A program made the translations under genes and the position numbers. From contig BCIV01000003.1 of the NCBI GenBank assembly GCA_001600055.1, positions 5,162 to 69,161 on the forward strand: a stretch of DNA of 64,000 bases, written 5' to 3'. Positions 33,616 through 46,638 of the stretch are shown in pieces. The notes under the pieces were generated by a model, which was given only the letters and a program-made list of their open reading frames with translations, was not told the origin of the DNA and made no database searches. Origin of the DNA: Filobasidium wieringae (taxonomy: Eukaryota; Basidiomycota; Tremellomycetes; Filobasidiales; Filobasidiaceae). The number at the start of each line of letters is the position of its first letter. Position 1 is the stretch's first letter.

Positions 33616-36600
33616 ATGGCTCCAGAATCCGTCTACTCGGACCGCACGGTCGGTGCAGATTCCTCCACAACGAATGGCAGATCCTCCGATGTCCCGCTAT
33701 CCAGTTACCTCGACTCGCTCTCCTCCCCTGCAGGCCTGTTCCAGCAGTCACAACCCGGTCTGTTGGGAAGCTTGGTCTACCGCAACAGACACTTCACGGT
33801 AGAGCTAATCAATGCGTTTTCCGATCGAAGCAAGTATACGGATCTGGGGGAGACCACCGCGGTCGTTTTCGAAAACATCAGGGTGGTTCAAGCGGGCGGG
33901 GTCAGTTGTTGGACGTTCACCAGCCAGAGCTTGGCCGATTATCCTTGCGTCGTCGTTACGGGAGTCATGACGAGTCTGATACAGACGGGGAGTAGGAGAC
34001 GATCAGAGATGGGCGATTCCGTCACGAGCGAGACGACTTCGGAAGACGGACTGACGGTAGCTGGCGATTCCTCGGGAGGTGCAACTAGTCCTGACCCGAC
34101 CACCGCGTTCTTATCGAGCACACCTCCCGGTCCTTCCAACTTGTCCTCGACGCTGGATCCGCTCGAATCGCCCAACGTCGACGAAGATGGGGACCAGTCC
34201 GAGATGAACTTCAAAGTGGACGATCTATCCAACGGGACACACCCCGTTCAATCCGCTTCAGCATTACATACTCTCTCTCTACAGGCCCCGATCTCCTCCT
34301 CGCCCGTGATCCCACTGCGACAATCATCTCATGTCCCTTTGGCCCCACTCTCACCCGTATCGGAATCCCTCACTTCAGCCACCCCCGCGACCTCTTCGTC
34401 GACTCATCAACCTCCTCCTCCCGCTCGGCATCACAAGACGACTTACCTCCCCATGCGTCGGTCCAAACACTCTTCCGCCTCTCAGCGTTCCTCCCTCCCT
34501 CCAGCATTCGTTCAGACCCGGAAAACTCGGACCCCACGAGTCTCACCTCGTCCGTTCCTCTCGACCGAGGACCTCAGTACCAACCCTTACTTCAAGACGC
34601 ATGCCGAGAGGGAAGCTCAGATCGCTCACTACGATGCGTTCCGTAAAGTCGATTGGGCAAAAGGACCCTTGGGTCCTCTAGACAGTTGGAGCGAGAGTCT
34701 GAAGATCACCGTTGAATGGGTATTGGTGAATCCCCTTCCGACGCTACTCGTCCAAGGTCCTAGTTGGACCGCCATCTTCAATTTATCATATGCTCGACTC
34801 ATGCTTGGTGCTTCGGCCGAGGCGCTGGGATCGGACGTAAGGGTGACGTTTGCTGCTGTTAGTGTTGTCTCAGCTAGATAGGTCGGACTACTCTGACGAT
34901 GTTGATCTTCTTATAGACGATGGAGGGAATAGCTTCGGTCTTGGATGAAGCGATCGACGGTCATGTCTACCACGCCGGAAGCAGGTTCCTCGCATTAGCG
35001 AAGAACGGAAAGATGATGGGTCAGTGCATCTCCGCCTTATGTTTCTTGCTGATGCAATCCGACTGAACCCCATTTCCGTAATTACAGAACACTGGATGGA
35101 CCTGGATTATTTCCCAATCCGTGAACCTAACGGGACGATCGGGGGATTCATCTCTACCATAAACGACCAGACCGAACAAGTCATCAACGCTCGTCGAATT
35201 AAATCGCTTCACGAATTGATCGTTCAGGTCAACGAATCCCAAACGTCTACTGAAGTATGCACCGCAGCGAGTCAAGCGATGTGTACGAACACGAGGGACG
35301 TGTTGAGTTCTTACCTCTATATGGTCGAGGAGACGTTACCCGGTCTAGAGATGGAGGGGGAGAGCGAAGGGGGGAAGGCGATCAACCTCATGGCTAATTC
35401 CGGAAGACCTTGTGCGGCGTTGGAAGCCAAGTTGTCAATCCCGTTGAGAGAGACGGAAGGGCAGTGGAGGTGCCTCAGAACGGATACCAAAAAGGATCGC
35501 GTGCTGAACGAGATCGACAAGGTCCTAAGAGATCGGATGCCTCGGTTATTAGCGAATGGGTTTTTGAAAGGGAAAGAGGACGCTTCTTCCCAACCGATGA
35601 TTATAGTAAGTCCGTCAGGATCAGTTGCGTATTTTGAGTAGATTAACAATGCTCGTCCTGCAGATACCGCTTAGTAGGAATGACAGCATTTCAGGCATGG
35701 TCTTGATGATTTTGGAAATCAACGTGAGTGTGTTGCGATTGATGAAGATGTACGGTACTCAGCCTGTCCCTGCAATTTCTCCCAAACAGCCAATGTTACC
35801 ATACGATCAAGCTTATGGTTAGTGTTCTTATATATGATTTGATCCTAACACATCTGTCTGACACCGAATTCGTGCAGCCGAGTATATCGATACGATGGGC
35901 AATGCTTTGTCAGCTCGTTTGGGTGCTATTGAATCCGAGGCAGAGCGTTTGAAGGCGTTGCAAGCGAGTGCCGAAGCGGAGCGTCTGAGGGTAAGACATT
36001 GACTCTTCATGGTCTGTCACCGCTATCACTGATCCTATGTTGTCCCGTTCAGAACGAGGAATTGGAGCAAGTTGTAGCTCAGAGAGTGCTTGAGATTCGA
36101 GGTGAGTGCGGTTGAGTGCTCATTGTTGTCGCGAATCTCACCTTTGCACGATCGTAGACGCTCAACTCCGCTTCGGTGCCGCATTCGAAACGAGTCCTGC
36201 TGGATTATGGATATTGGACCCGACCGGAAATGCTCTCTACTCGAACCAAGCGACGACTCGTATGATTGGACCACTTCTAGGGAAAGACCCCAACGAATGG
36301 CAGTACAGTCTACATCCTGATGATCGCGAGAGATACATGAGGGAGTGGACCGAGGGAATAATGGGAGAGATAGACACGGAGGTTCGGGTGCTACATACTG
36401 CCAGTAAACCAGGTTCGGAACCCGAAGACCCCGACGGCCTGGCATCCTGTTGGGTGCATATTCGTTGCGGCCCAACGTTCGACACCGATGGCAACGTGGT
36501 GTTCATATCAGGATCGATGCAGGACATCGGCGATAGACGTGCTCGAGAGGATCTCCTCATCCAGCGAACATCCGATGCGGAAATGATGCAACGGAGACAG

Positions 36601-38742
36601 GAATACTTTATCGACATGATCTCGCACGAGGTGAGAGCGTGTTCGAAAGCGAAATCCCCGGGTTGTAGGCTGATTAACCATCACTCTCAAGCTTCGAAAT
36701 CCTTTGGGAGTGATAGACCTTACCTTGGACAACGTGCCGTACCGTCTACGAGAACTGACGAGTCAGACACCGGACAATGAATCCCGACTGAACGAGATCG
36801 TGCACGATATCGACTGTCTGAACATTGCTTGTGCGCACATGCGAAGGCTTATCGACGATGTCCTGTCGTTATCGAAAATGGGTGAGCTCATCTCTAACCT
36901 TGGCGTTCGGGCATCGGGCTGACGTTACCACCCGCACAAAGACGGCGAATTGTTACAAATCTCGCCCAAGCTCTGTCAACCGGTTCAATGTGTGAGAGAG
37001 GTGCTTTCGACCTTCCGAGCGGAATTCGCAGTGGAAGGGATCAAGTGTAGCCTCGTTCTCGGTAAAGGGTACGAGGGGTTGGCGGTTGATGATCTCGTGA
37101 TGGATCCCGCTCGGACGCAACAGGTGGTGAGTAGAGGAGGAGGGTGGCGATGGGAAAGTCTAGCGCTGAGACGTTCCTGGGTTTTGTCAGATCATCAATT
37201 TGATCTCGAATGCGATCAAGGTATGTTTCGTGTGATCCCCTCCCACTTGTTCGAGAGGCTAATCGGTTTCTCGCTCGATCGCGTCAGTACACCACCTCGA
37301 GTAAAGACCCACGAATAACGATCCAGCTGGACGCGAGTCTAGAACAACCCTCATGGGGAGCGGACGATCTCTCCTGCCCCACCCTGCCCGAAGTCGTTTC
37401 GGACGTGGACCGGAAGGTTTACTTGATCATGAGCGTGACGGATACCGGAGCGGGTATGAAAAAGACGGAACTGAGCAGGTTATTCCAGAGGTTTTCCCAG
37501 GTCGAGCCGGTGTTCAGTATCAAAGCGGGTGGTTCGGGTCTCGTGAGTCCTCTCTCCCGTGCATCGCTTTCGTCCGACCCCGATTGAACGAAACCTCGCC
37601 AACGCCCACAGGGCTTGTTCATCTGTAAACGCCTTACCCGTTTGATGGGGGGTGGGATCTGCGCAGCGTCTGACGAAGGATCAGGCTCGACGTTCACATT
37701 CTTCATCGAATCCCGTCAACCCATCCGACCTGACCTGGACCGAGCGCCCCGACCTGGATTGGTGGAACCGTTGAGAAAGGTGACGATCACTCCTCAGCCC
37801 GAGGAGGTCAGTAAGCCTACGGGAGAGATGCCGAAGTATATCTTGGTCGTCGAGTGAGTCCGAGTTGGGTCGTTCAATTTTGAGTGAGAGGGTAGGGGAG
37901 GTTGATCGATCGTTTGCTTGATTTTATAGGGATAACAAGATCAACCAAAGACTTGTAGTGAAACAACTCAAACGTGCGGGGTACATCATAACCACGTGAG
38001 CGACGATCCTTTTCCTCTTTCCTCTCCCCCTTGACCCATCGGGTTTCTGAACAAACTCGCTCCATGTAGTGCGGACGACGGGGTGGAAGCGTTGGAACAG
38101 GTCATGCGTTCGCGGTATTATCTAAACGACGGGGTTCAATTGGATTGTATCCTGTGAGTGACGTTGCCCAAGAAAAGGAGACAATCTTCGCTCATCTCGA
38201 ATTCGAACGGGGGACGCAGGATGGACGTGGAGATGCCTAATAAGGGTAGGTCGTTCGTGACCATCCTCTCAGCTTGATAGGCTACTGATTTATCATGAGG
38301 AAACAGACGGGCTGGATTGTACCCGAGAACTAAGAGCGATGCGTGAGGCCGGGACGTTGAAGGGTGAGAATCTGACGGCTTGTTCGGTTCAGAGAAAGGG
38401 GGTATACTGAATGGACCGAATCGTGATGATAGGTTGGGCACCTATTATTGGAGTTTCCGCTAATGTCCGAGCGGGGCAGGTGGCCAAGGTGAGTCGGAGC
38501 AGGGTTTGAGGGCAGGTGAGGTGGACGGTCGAGCTGATTGAATGTCGTCGTTGTACTTGCAGATGATGGAAGGTGAGCCGACTTGACTTGATTCGTTGGA
38601 TACGACGCTGAAGCTGACTGTCCTTGTTGAATTCGTGACAGCTGGGATGGACGGGTTCGTAGGGAAACCGTTCAAGATTGCGGAGATCATCGACAAGATG
38701 GGGGAGATGGCGGATCGGAAGGTTCTGCCTGATTGGTCGTGA
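33616..38742 (+). CDS. PAS-domain hybrid histidine kinase
   Basis: About 19 exons, several very small, ending at TGA 38740-38742. The N-terminal 320 residues are Ser/Pro-rich and include NPYFKTHAEREAQIAHYDAF. Next come two PAS-like modules: GPLGPLDSWSESLK...FNLSYARLMLG, and LRFGAAFETSPAGLWILDPTG with a PAC part (CWVHIRCGPTFDTDGN...GSMQDIG). A GAF-like stretch and coiled coil (AIESEAERLKALQASAEAERLR) lie between them. The kinase core has FIDMISHELRNPLGVI (phospho-His), IINLISNAIKYT (N-box), SVTDTGAGM (G1) and GSGLGLFICK (G2). The receiver has ILVVEDNKINQRLV, CILMDVEMPNKDGLDC (phospho-Asp), IGVSANV and VGKPFK. It should relay phosphate to the HPt protein. The intron density, with 10-, 25- and 30-nt exons in the C-terminal half, is unusual here. 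Confidence 0.9.
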
Positions 38743-39056
38743 GGGAGGGAGGGAGGGAGGGGAGGGGTCGACGGGTGGGAGTGAGGAGAGGTGGATGGGA
38801 ACATGGGACATGGACGGAAGGTTGTATGAAATCCCCCTTGTGGCAGGTTGTATCGAGGTCGAGCATATCATCAGTGCAGTGGCAGATCGTTGGACGAGGG
38901 GGAGCATGTGATGATGTCGTCGGGCACTCGTCATTCCCATGTCAGCATCGACGTCGTCGTCGTCGTCGACCTCGACCTCGACCTCGACCCAAATGACCCT
39001 TCTCCCTGTTCCCCTCGACACCATCATCTGATGATCCAACCTGATGGAACCGCCCA
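38743..39056. other. Compact intergenic region with CGTCGT/CTCGAC repeat
   Basis: It holds the 3' end of the PAS kinase gene and the promoter of the dolichol kinase gene. GAGGGAGGGAGG follows the stop codon, and a CGTCGTCGTC/CTCGACCTCGAC microsatellite lies at about 38,949-38,990. Confidence 0.5.
38949..38990. repeat. CGTCGT then CTCGAC microsatellite
   Basis: About five GTC triplets followed by about four 6-bp ACCTCG units, 70-110 bp before the dolichol kinase start. Confidence 0.75.
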
Positions 39057-42000
39057 ATGACGAACCCGATAGCATCGACCTCACGTCCCCCCGCCATCCA
39101 TCCTCATCGACATCGAACGTCGAGCCATAGTCACCCCCACACCCCAAACGCAGTCAGCAGATCCTATCGACCTCGACCACCTTCGCCCGCCTCTTCCCCC
39201 TCCCCACCTCCGCAGTTCAGGACAGGAACACCCAATGCCCCTTCAGAGAAGAGGAGGAGTTTCGTCAGTCGTCCTTCACCCGTCACTGGGCACGTCAACC
39301 ATCCGGACGCTCAGCTCGGTTCAGATGGGGGGAGACCGGTATGGAGGAAATCCGATGCGGGGAACAGCACTCAAGGAGGAGATCTGAGTGGATGGGCCGG
39401 AGTGGGTGATAGTACTTTCGACAGCACTGAGGATGAGAGGGCGGTTGGGGGGGAGAACGTGGATGGGTTGGACAAGAGAGGTCGTCAGGTTCCTCGAACG
39501 ACGACCACGACGACGACGAGGTCTGATCGTGGGTGAGTCCAGGTCGGGAATCCCTCCCTCTTCGTCGGTCAGCTCATGTATGATTGCTCCTGCCAGTATC
39601 GCTACCAACCATGGAACTGCGAACCATCCGAGTCCAACGACCCATCAATCTCAATCCCAATCAAGAAAACCCGCACGTTCTCCCTTACCTCTCCTCCCCA
39701 TCCGTCTCGCATTCCCTCTCCCACTCCGCATCCCATCCTTCACACCGCAGGGAAGAAGCACCACCTGGGAGGTCCTGCTCACCAGACAGAAATGCGAATC
39801 GGGATTGATCTTGGGGACTTGTGCGGGGTTGATTGGACGGTTGGTAGGGATGGGCGAAGGACAGGTCGCTTTCGGTCAGTACCATTCCAATTCTCTGCAT
39901 CTCCGTCTCAGGGTCTGGACGTTCATCCTCTGTGGACTATAGAACTGGGCGTGATAGTGACCCTTACAATCATCTACCTCTTATTCCGTTCCACCTCCCT
40001 ACCCAACCCCAACTCACAACTCTCCTCCCTACCCGCCCTCACCCGTCCCAAACGCCCTTCCATCCCACCCCCCGTCCCTCTGCAAGACCCACCCGGAACC
40101 CAGGCCTTCATCTGGGCCACCGAATCCAGGGATTACAGGGAATGCGAGGACGACGGGTCCATCTGGGCTTTACTCCTCGGTCCCGTCCTCAGCGGGGCGA
40201 TGTTTTACGAAACCTGTAGACGCTTGAGGGACGGGGTAGAGGGGAACGGGTGGGATATCGAGGGACCCCTTGTGAGTCCTTCCACCCCTCGGTTCAGGAC
40301 CCTTGGACGGGAAGCATCGTTAGGGGGATGGGGGAGGGAAGAGGAAAAGGCGCTCTGGGCATTGGCTCTGAGCAGAAGACAGTTATGCCACATGACCTGC
40401 CTCTCTTCCCTTCTCCTACTAGGTCACATCCTCTGGTCTCGTCGACGAGAACTCCATCTCCACGCTCAATCGGGGGAACGGGAACGAGAACGGGGGGAAG
40501 ACTCGGATCCGCTGAGGGAGAAGATCCAACCTTGGGGAAAGAGGAGCGAATGGAGGAGGACTTATGCGGTAGGGGGGTTATCGTTCGTCTTGACGGGAGG
40601 ATTCGTAGGGCTCAAGATCGGGGCCATGTGTCTGGGTTTGGTAGGGGATTACGGTCAGTCTTACCTCGGGATCGTCTTATCATCTCGAAAGCGCCCGTGG
40701 ACTGATGGTCGCGGCATCTACGTGTGAATAGACTTCACCTACTCGGACTTGATCATCTCCACGCTCTTTTTCCAGTTCAGCCTGTATGTCTGTGTACGAC
40801 TGGCACGGCGTGGGTTCACTATGGGGGAACTGGGGGTGATTTGTCATGCGGGTACAGGGTTGTTCATGGAGACCGTCAACCTGACTCGAATCAAGGTGAG
40901 TCCGCAAGTCGACTGTCACGGAACCCGCATCGACTGAGACGTACGTTCCAACCGGTAGATCTCCATATTCAAGACCCCGTTCGTTCGGACGTATCGCCTC
41001 CCAACCCCTTTACTCATCTTCCAACTAGCTCTCATCCCCGGTTCCTTCCTGTGCGGTTTCCTCCTCTCCCCCCTGCTCGTCTTGTCCCGTCGAATAGCTC
41101 AGAGACCGGTCCATCGTCTCCGTTACCCGGAAGAGAAACAGCTTTATCGGAAAGGCCTCGCCGCTGGTTTTTACCTCGGGTCGGCGTTGATCTGTGGAGG
41201 AGGGATAGGGAGTTGGGTGAAATGGTGTTTGGGAGGAAGAGACCCCGTGATCTGGGTGATCATGTGGTTGATGGAGGGGGGGCAGTGGTACTCCCGCCCC
41301 CTTCTCATAGCGTACTGGGGCTTGATGGCTCTCATCAGTGTAGCCGGATGGACACGCCAGCTGACCCGATCGAGGAAGAAGAGGAGCTGGACTCAAGCGC
41401 AAGTCGACAAGGGTCAACACAAGGTCAAGATCGTCTCCAACGTTTCTAGCGGGACTGGCACGGACTTGCCCGCTCGGACGCCTAGCCCGTTGACGATGGA
41501 GGGGAAGACGCAGGGGACCGGGTTGGGGGAGAGGGCCAGTCAGGTCATGGACGGGGTCGATCAGAGGTTACCCGTCTTCAGTGTGAATGCTAGGAGAAAG
41601 TTTTTCCACGCTTTGGCAGTGGTCATGTTCGTCCCCGGGATCATCATCGATGTGAGTTTGCCCCGGGTACTCTTTCCTGTATTCATCGCACTGACCATCC
41701 CCTGATACGCGAAACAGCCAGCGTTCACCCACCTCTCCTTCTCCCTAGCCTTCGCCATCTTCAACTTTTTCGAATACATCCGTTACTTTGCGCTCTACCC
41801 GTTCGGAGCGGCGGTCCATCTGTTTCTGAACGAGTTTTTGGACAAGAAGGATTCGGGGACGGCGATCTTGAGTCATTTTTACCTGCTGACTGGGTGTGCG
41901 GGTGGGGTTTGGTTGGATTCGTGAGTCTCGATTCGGGGGGTGGTTAGGGCGGAAAGCTGAATGGGGTGTACGGCGGGGTAGACCAAAGGCGATCTTGAGT

Positions 42001-42476
42001 CTACTTGGGGTGGTCGCCTTGGGGATCGGGGATGCGCTCGTGAGTCTCTCCTCTATCGTGCCGACGAGTGATGCGATGCTCATTCGAGTGACGTCTCATC
42101 CTCCAGGCCTCGATCGTGGGGAAACGAATGGGCAGGAGGAGATGGTCCTCGTTGACGGGCAAGACGGTGGAAGGTAGTTTCGCGTTCTTCAGCTCGGTCT
42201 TTCTCACCGGGATCGGGTTACGGTTGACGGGGATGATCGAGTCGTTTTCCGTATGTCCAACGACCTGCACAGATGCGGCGAAGATGATGCTGACAACATT
42301 ACCTCGCCACCAACGCACCACCCGACTTCCCCACCGCCCTGCCGCCCCGCTTCCAGTTATGGAGGTATGCGATTTTATCACTGTGTATGAGCTCGATGGA
42401 AGCCTGGTCTGAGCAGAACGATAACCTGACTCTGCCTGTATGGGGCTGGTGTTTGGGTATCATCCTGGATGTGTAG
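39057..42476 (+). CDS. SEC59: Dolichol kinase (Sec59-like)
   Basis: Multi-exon gene with stop TAG at 42474-42476, about 950 residues. The first exon encodes a Ser/Pro/His-rich disordered N-terminus; many membrane segments follow (ELGVIVTLTIIYLLF, GSIWALLLGPVLSGAMF, LLLGHILW, TYAVGGLSFVLTGGF, LALIPGSFLCGFLLSPLLVL). The C-terminal CTP-dependent kinase core is diagnostic: NARRKFFHALAVVMFVPGI, FFEYIRYFALYPFG, HFYLLTGC, GIGDALASIVGKRMGRRRW and TGKTVEGSFAFF. It phosphorylates dolichol with CTP in the ER membrane to make dolichyl phosphate for N-glycosylation and GPI anchors. The long disordered N-terminus is larger than in yeast Sec59 (519 residues). The start is the first good ATG; an upstream one cannot be excluded. 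Confidence 0.88.
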
Positions 42477-42799
42477 CAGCGCTGTCGGTCGTCGATGCCG
42501 CCGTTCGAGCGATTGTAATCATTGAATTTCGAATATCGAAGCGCGTCGAGTTCATTCCAAAGGTTCGGGAATTCCCCTCCAACGTATCGTATCCACTCGA
42601 GATCCCCTCTGCCCACCGCCACACCGTCACACCACCCTCACAGCCAAGGTGAGCATACCTTCCCTTCGAATCCCCTCGTTTCTCCGTTCAAAGCGATACC
42701 CGTCTTTCCCCTTCCAAAGGGAATCCCGTCATCCTGCATACCATGTCGGCCTAAACGTTTGTAAAAACACAACCACGACCATACGTCTCTCGATTCGCC
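42477..42799. other. Intergenic spacer
   Basis: 3' flank of the dolichol kinase gene and promoter of the large disordered-protein gene. It is CT-rich in its right half. No other feature. Confidence 0.4.
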
Positions 42800-45700
42800 A
42801 TGGACGGTTTCTCTTCCTCTTTTTTACCAAGTCAGCCGCCTATCACGGATCAGAGGAGATCTTCGTTTGCCCCGCTGAACGAACCTGGATTGAGTCGGGT
42901 GGATTCGAAAGAAGGGGATTCGTTCTTCAAAGGTACGCCCGGTCGGGTGGTCTCGAACGAGCAAGGTGGGAAGATGAGCTCGGATGGAGGGAGGGTGGGA
43001 TTATTGGGTCAGGGTCTGGACGATCTGGCCAACGACGATGAGCAATCAGAAGAAACACGTTTTGCCGTTGCTGCCAACTCGATCGGACGAAGGACAAGTT
43101 CACCACCACCTGAACAGCGTACGAGTAGATCATCAGACATGGCCAGCTCGAGGGAAAGGGAGAGGACAGGTGGTTCCATACAATCGTCATTAGGGAAAGA
43201 AGGGCTCGGAATGGGTCCTAAGCGTGAAAAGTCAGTCCCCCTCGCCCTCCTCGTTCTTTCCATAGAGGCTCATTGAACCCCCGACCTCCCTCCCCCTTCC
43301 CACAGTCAAAGCCAGAGTTACACCCCTTCCAGTCCACCATTATCCGTCTCCCCTACTTCTAAAATCCCGCTCCAGCGTTCCCCACAAAATCAATTACAGG
43401 CTCAATCGTACGGGGCGATATCGAAATCATCATTAAGAAGAGGCTCACGTCCATCCCTCGACCATGGATTAGCCCGCTCGTTGTTCCCCTCCAACCCCGC
43501 TCTCCCCGCCGCATCATCATCAAGCTCAACGGGACAATCGAGAACTTCCATCGATATGAAAACGTCCATGAACGGGATCGAAAAGAGCTTGTCGGAATTC
43601 AAATTCGGGTCCCTAAGTGCACCCAACCCACGTCCAAACCAAACTCAAGTCATAGGAACCCCGATGGCTGAATTAGGTCCTTTTGAATACCCCATCAATC
43701 CCGGTTCACAAGTGCAATCGACCGATCAGAATCGTAGCGTCTTTCCTCCCCGAAAATTATCCAGCGGGAGTTCACTCTCCTTAGCATCAACCTCTCATCC
43801 GAACCTAACGGGAGACCCTAGAGGGAGCGGAGGGGAGGAGATGAATCCCGGTCAACCGTTATCCGGTACGGGGATCGGACAACTAAGACGAATGTCTACT
43901 ATGAACCTGGTCGTGGGTGTCGGGTTGGGGCAGGAAGTTAGACGACCGAGCGTGGTTCATAGTAATACCGTCCCTCTCGTCTCCCTAAGTGAGGTCGGAC
44001 CTGGGATTCATCGATCCGACCTGGAACATGAACAAGGAAAAGCACACGCATACGCACAGGAAGAAGAACCTCACCCCATCCTCTCCTCCCACCCGACCCC
44101 GAACCTAATCACACGCCGTTCCGTACCCTCCGAAGACTTTCATTCCCGGCCGTTATTCCCAGGCCCTATCGTCCTCCCTGCCGGTCTCACCTCGGCCGCG
44201 GCGATCGGGACGGCCAATCTGATCAATGCGAATAGTACGAGGAGACAGAGTATCTTGAGCTTTGGACAGGGGAAAGTCGAGGGGCCGGTTCCTCCCAGTT
44301 TACAGGCGAGGAATTTGGTCGGGAGTGAAGGTAGGTTGGTCGGGAGCGCTGGGGGTGGGGTGGGGCAGGGTACCGGAACGGGTCCTGGACCGGGATTCTC
44401 ATTCGGGAAAACACCTGCGAGTCTACGTCGTGGTAGTTTACCCGTCATCGGTTACCCTTCCAATCCCACCCACACTCGATCCGGATCCAACGACCCCTCC
44501 CTTCCCCCCCTTCCCAGCCCACTCGCCTCGTTCACTCGGGAACGTCAACAATCCCTGGGCATAACGCCCGTCCCTGCCAACCTCAGTGCGTTCGCTCGAG
44601 CCTCGTTCTCAAGCGAGGCAGGGCCGATCGTACTGGATCAAGGGACGGGGAGGGAACGAACGACGGTATCTTCCGCTTATCTGTATAATCGACGCAACTC
44701 GTTGGCTAGCCCGATGATGATGGCTAGACCGGGTTCGATTCCGCTTCAAGGACAAGCGCATGGATCTGGTTTTGGACTTGGATCGGGGCTGGAGCCGAGG
44801 GGTAGTTTGAGCGGGATGAGCGATACGTCTTATACGACCAGTCATACCGGTTCCACATCCAGCATGAGCACCGTCCGCGACTATCGAGCTAGCGGGGTGA
44901 GTTTGACCCCTCGAGCCGAGGATCAACCTGGGGGTCGGGTTGAAAGTGGGGGTGAGGGGGAGGAGGAAGATGACCGGGGTCAATCGACGAGGAACAGTCA
45001 GGCCGGGTCTTTTACTTTCGGAGCGAGTAGGGTTTTCGAGCAAGATCCACATTCACACTCACATCCACATCCACATGCTCGATATGGACCTGGGAGTGAG
45101 AGGGGGGAGATCGTACTGAGGGAAGATATGTTCCGACACCCTCGGCCCGGTCTCAATCGGGGGTTGGATGAGAGTTCGGTAGCTCCGGACGAAACACCCC
45201 GCTCACCCTTGCAGGGGTTCACGTTCGGTTCGACCCCGGGTGGGTATGGGGTTCGTAGTAGGACCGGATCGACGAGTTCGTTAGGGAGTCAAGACGATCG
45301 GGTCCTCCCCGGTGTGAACGTCAGCGGTCTAGCTGGAGTGAGGAGGGAAAGGTTCTCGTTCTCCTCCACCGGTCAGGGTGGAAGACGATCACCTATGCTT
45401 CCTCTCATCTCGAGCGGAGGTCCCACGTTGAGTTCGAGCGGATCGGGTTGGAGGAGAGGTTCGTTGGCGGGGATCAGGAATGGGGGACGGACGGATTCGA
45501 TCGGGACGGACGTTTCCTCTTCCTCGGCGTCTTCCAGTAGTTCCCGTTCTGCCGCTTCTTCCGTCGATCTGCGCGGGTTCCGAACGATTGGGTCGGGAGG
45601 AGGGATGAGTTCTTGTTCAGAGGATAGCGATATGGGAGGTTCCGTGGCTGCAGAAGGAAGAGGGGGAGGGGGGCCATTGATGAGGCTGGTGAAAGAGGGA

Positions 45701-46126
45701 GGGGTGGATAGGAGACGCAGGTCTTCCCGCTTACGAACGTTGGGAGCGCCCAGTACGGGGGTTCATTTGGAGACTATTCGCGGGGATGATGGGCGGGAAC
45801 GGGAGGTCATGGAGGATCTCCATCGGCTGGAACTCGGATCGGGGCGCGAGCAGGGTCGGGGGAGTACTACGGAGAGCACGGCGAGCACGCCTTCTTCTGC
45901 AGGAGGATCGGGCGGGTCGGTCTTCTTCACCAGTAGCAGTGGTGACGAAGAGGACGATTCGAACGGCAGGGAAAATGAAAACGAGAATGGGGAGGAGAAC
46001 GAGATGATGCGTGGGGTGGACGTTGTCACGCCTGGTACGCCCGTGCTCGCCGAGTTCCGGAGTTTCGCCTTTAGTAGGAAGAAGAGCGGGACGAGGAGAG
46101 AGTCGAAGGATGAGGTCGGGGGGTAG
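42800..46126 (+). CDS. Large disordered protein with FxFG-like and RRxS motifs
   Basis: Two exons, 42800-43230 and 43306-46126, joined at a GTCAGT/CACAG intron in phase 2; 1,083 residues. I do not recognise a family. Almost the whole chain is low-complexity Ser, Gly, Pro and Arg, with no predictable globular or membrane segment. Two motif types recur. One is FKFG, FSFG, FTFG (twice) and related FSFS or FAFS, as in FG-repeat proteins. The other is RRxS (RRMST, RRPSV, RRQSI, RRGSL twice, RRNSL, RRSSR), the consensus for PKA-like kinases. The C-terminus has an acidic run (NGRENENENGEENEMM) and ends in a basic tail. It could be a phospho-regulated scaffold or a nuclear-pore-associated protein; both are guesses. 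Confidence 0.8.
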
Positions 46127-46638
46127 TCGCAGTGGTGGCAGTAGTGAGAGCATGGACTGGATGGAGAGGACGTCTGGCGTGAATTGTAACGATGAAACGT
46201 TTATGAGAAAAAGATGAAACGTCACATTTTTTATGGGAAAGTGATATTTTCCTGAACGAGAGAAATTCCGCGAAAAGTGAGAAAATTCCATGGGAATCGA
46301 TCGGGAAAAGCCACTGAGCGAACGTTGGAATCGTCATTCTGCGAGTCGAAATCGTTGGAACGTCGGACTCGAAACCAACGTATTCATTGCATCGGAAACC
46401 GTTTCGACTGATTCGTCGATAGGAAAACCTCAAAGAGAGAGGTCGGTTTGCTTGGTTTTCAATTTGAACGGGCGGAAAAGGAGTCGGAATTGGATTTGAC
46501 GAGGATATCATCCACCATTGGAGCGACGACGTCGACGTGGACATCGATACCATCGACACCGTTGGACGGAACTGAGGAACTGCTCAGTCGAGGCGACGGC
46601 GCTGGAGAACGAGTATTGGGAAAGGAGAGAGCGCCACC
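46127..46638. other. Intergenic region with heat-shock-element-like cluster
   Basis: Spacer between the disordered-protein gene and the GAF histidine kinase. It is more AT-rich than its surroundings around 46,200-46,300. No gene is supported. Confidence 0.45.
46248..46290. promoter_or_regulatory. Heat-shock-element-like GAA/TTC cluster
   Basis: Two perfect inverted GAA/TTC pairs with 2-bp spacing, TTCCTGAA (46,250-46,257) and GAAAATTC (46,282-46,289), flank two further GAA modules (GAAATTCC at 46,263 and GCGAAAAG at 46,271). Hsf1 binds arrays of such 5-bp units. The cluster lies about 350 bp before the GAF histidine kinase start and 120 bp after the preceding stop codon. Binding is inferred. 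Confidence 0.45.

Noticed and set aside
38389..39147. 252-codon open frame on the minus strand
   Set aside because: It overlaps the 3' exons of the PAS kinase and the dolichol kinase start, both well supported, and is low-complexity without a recognisable domain.
45731..46291. Minus-strand 186-codon frame
   Set aside because: Antisense shadow of the disordered-protein gene, made of Pro/Arg/Ser-rich translation of its GC-rich repeats.
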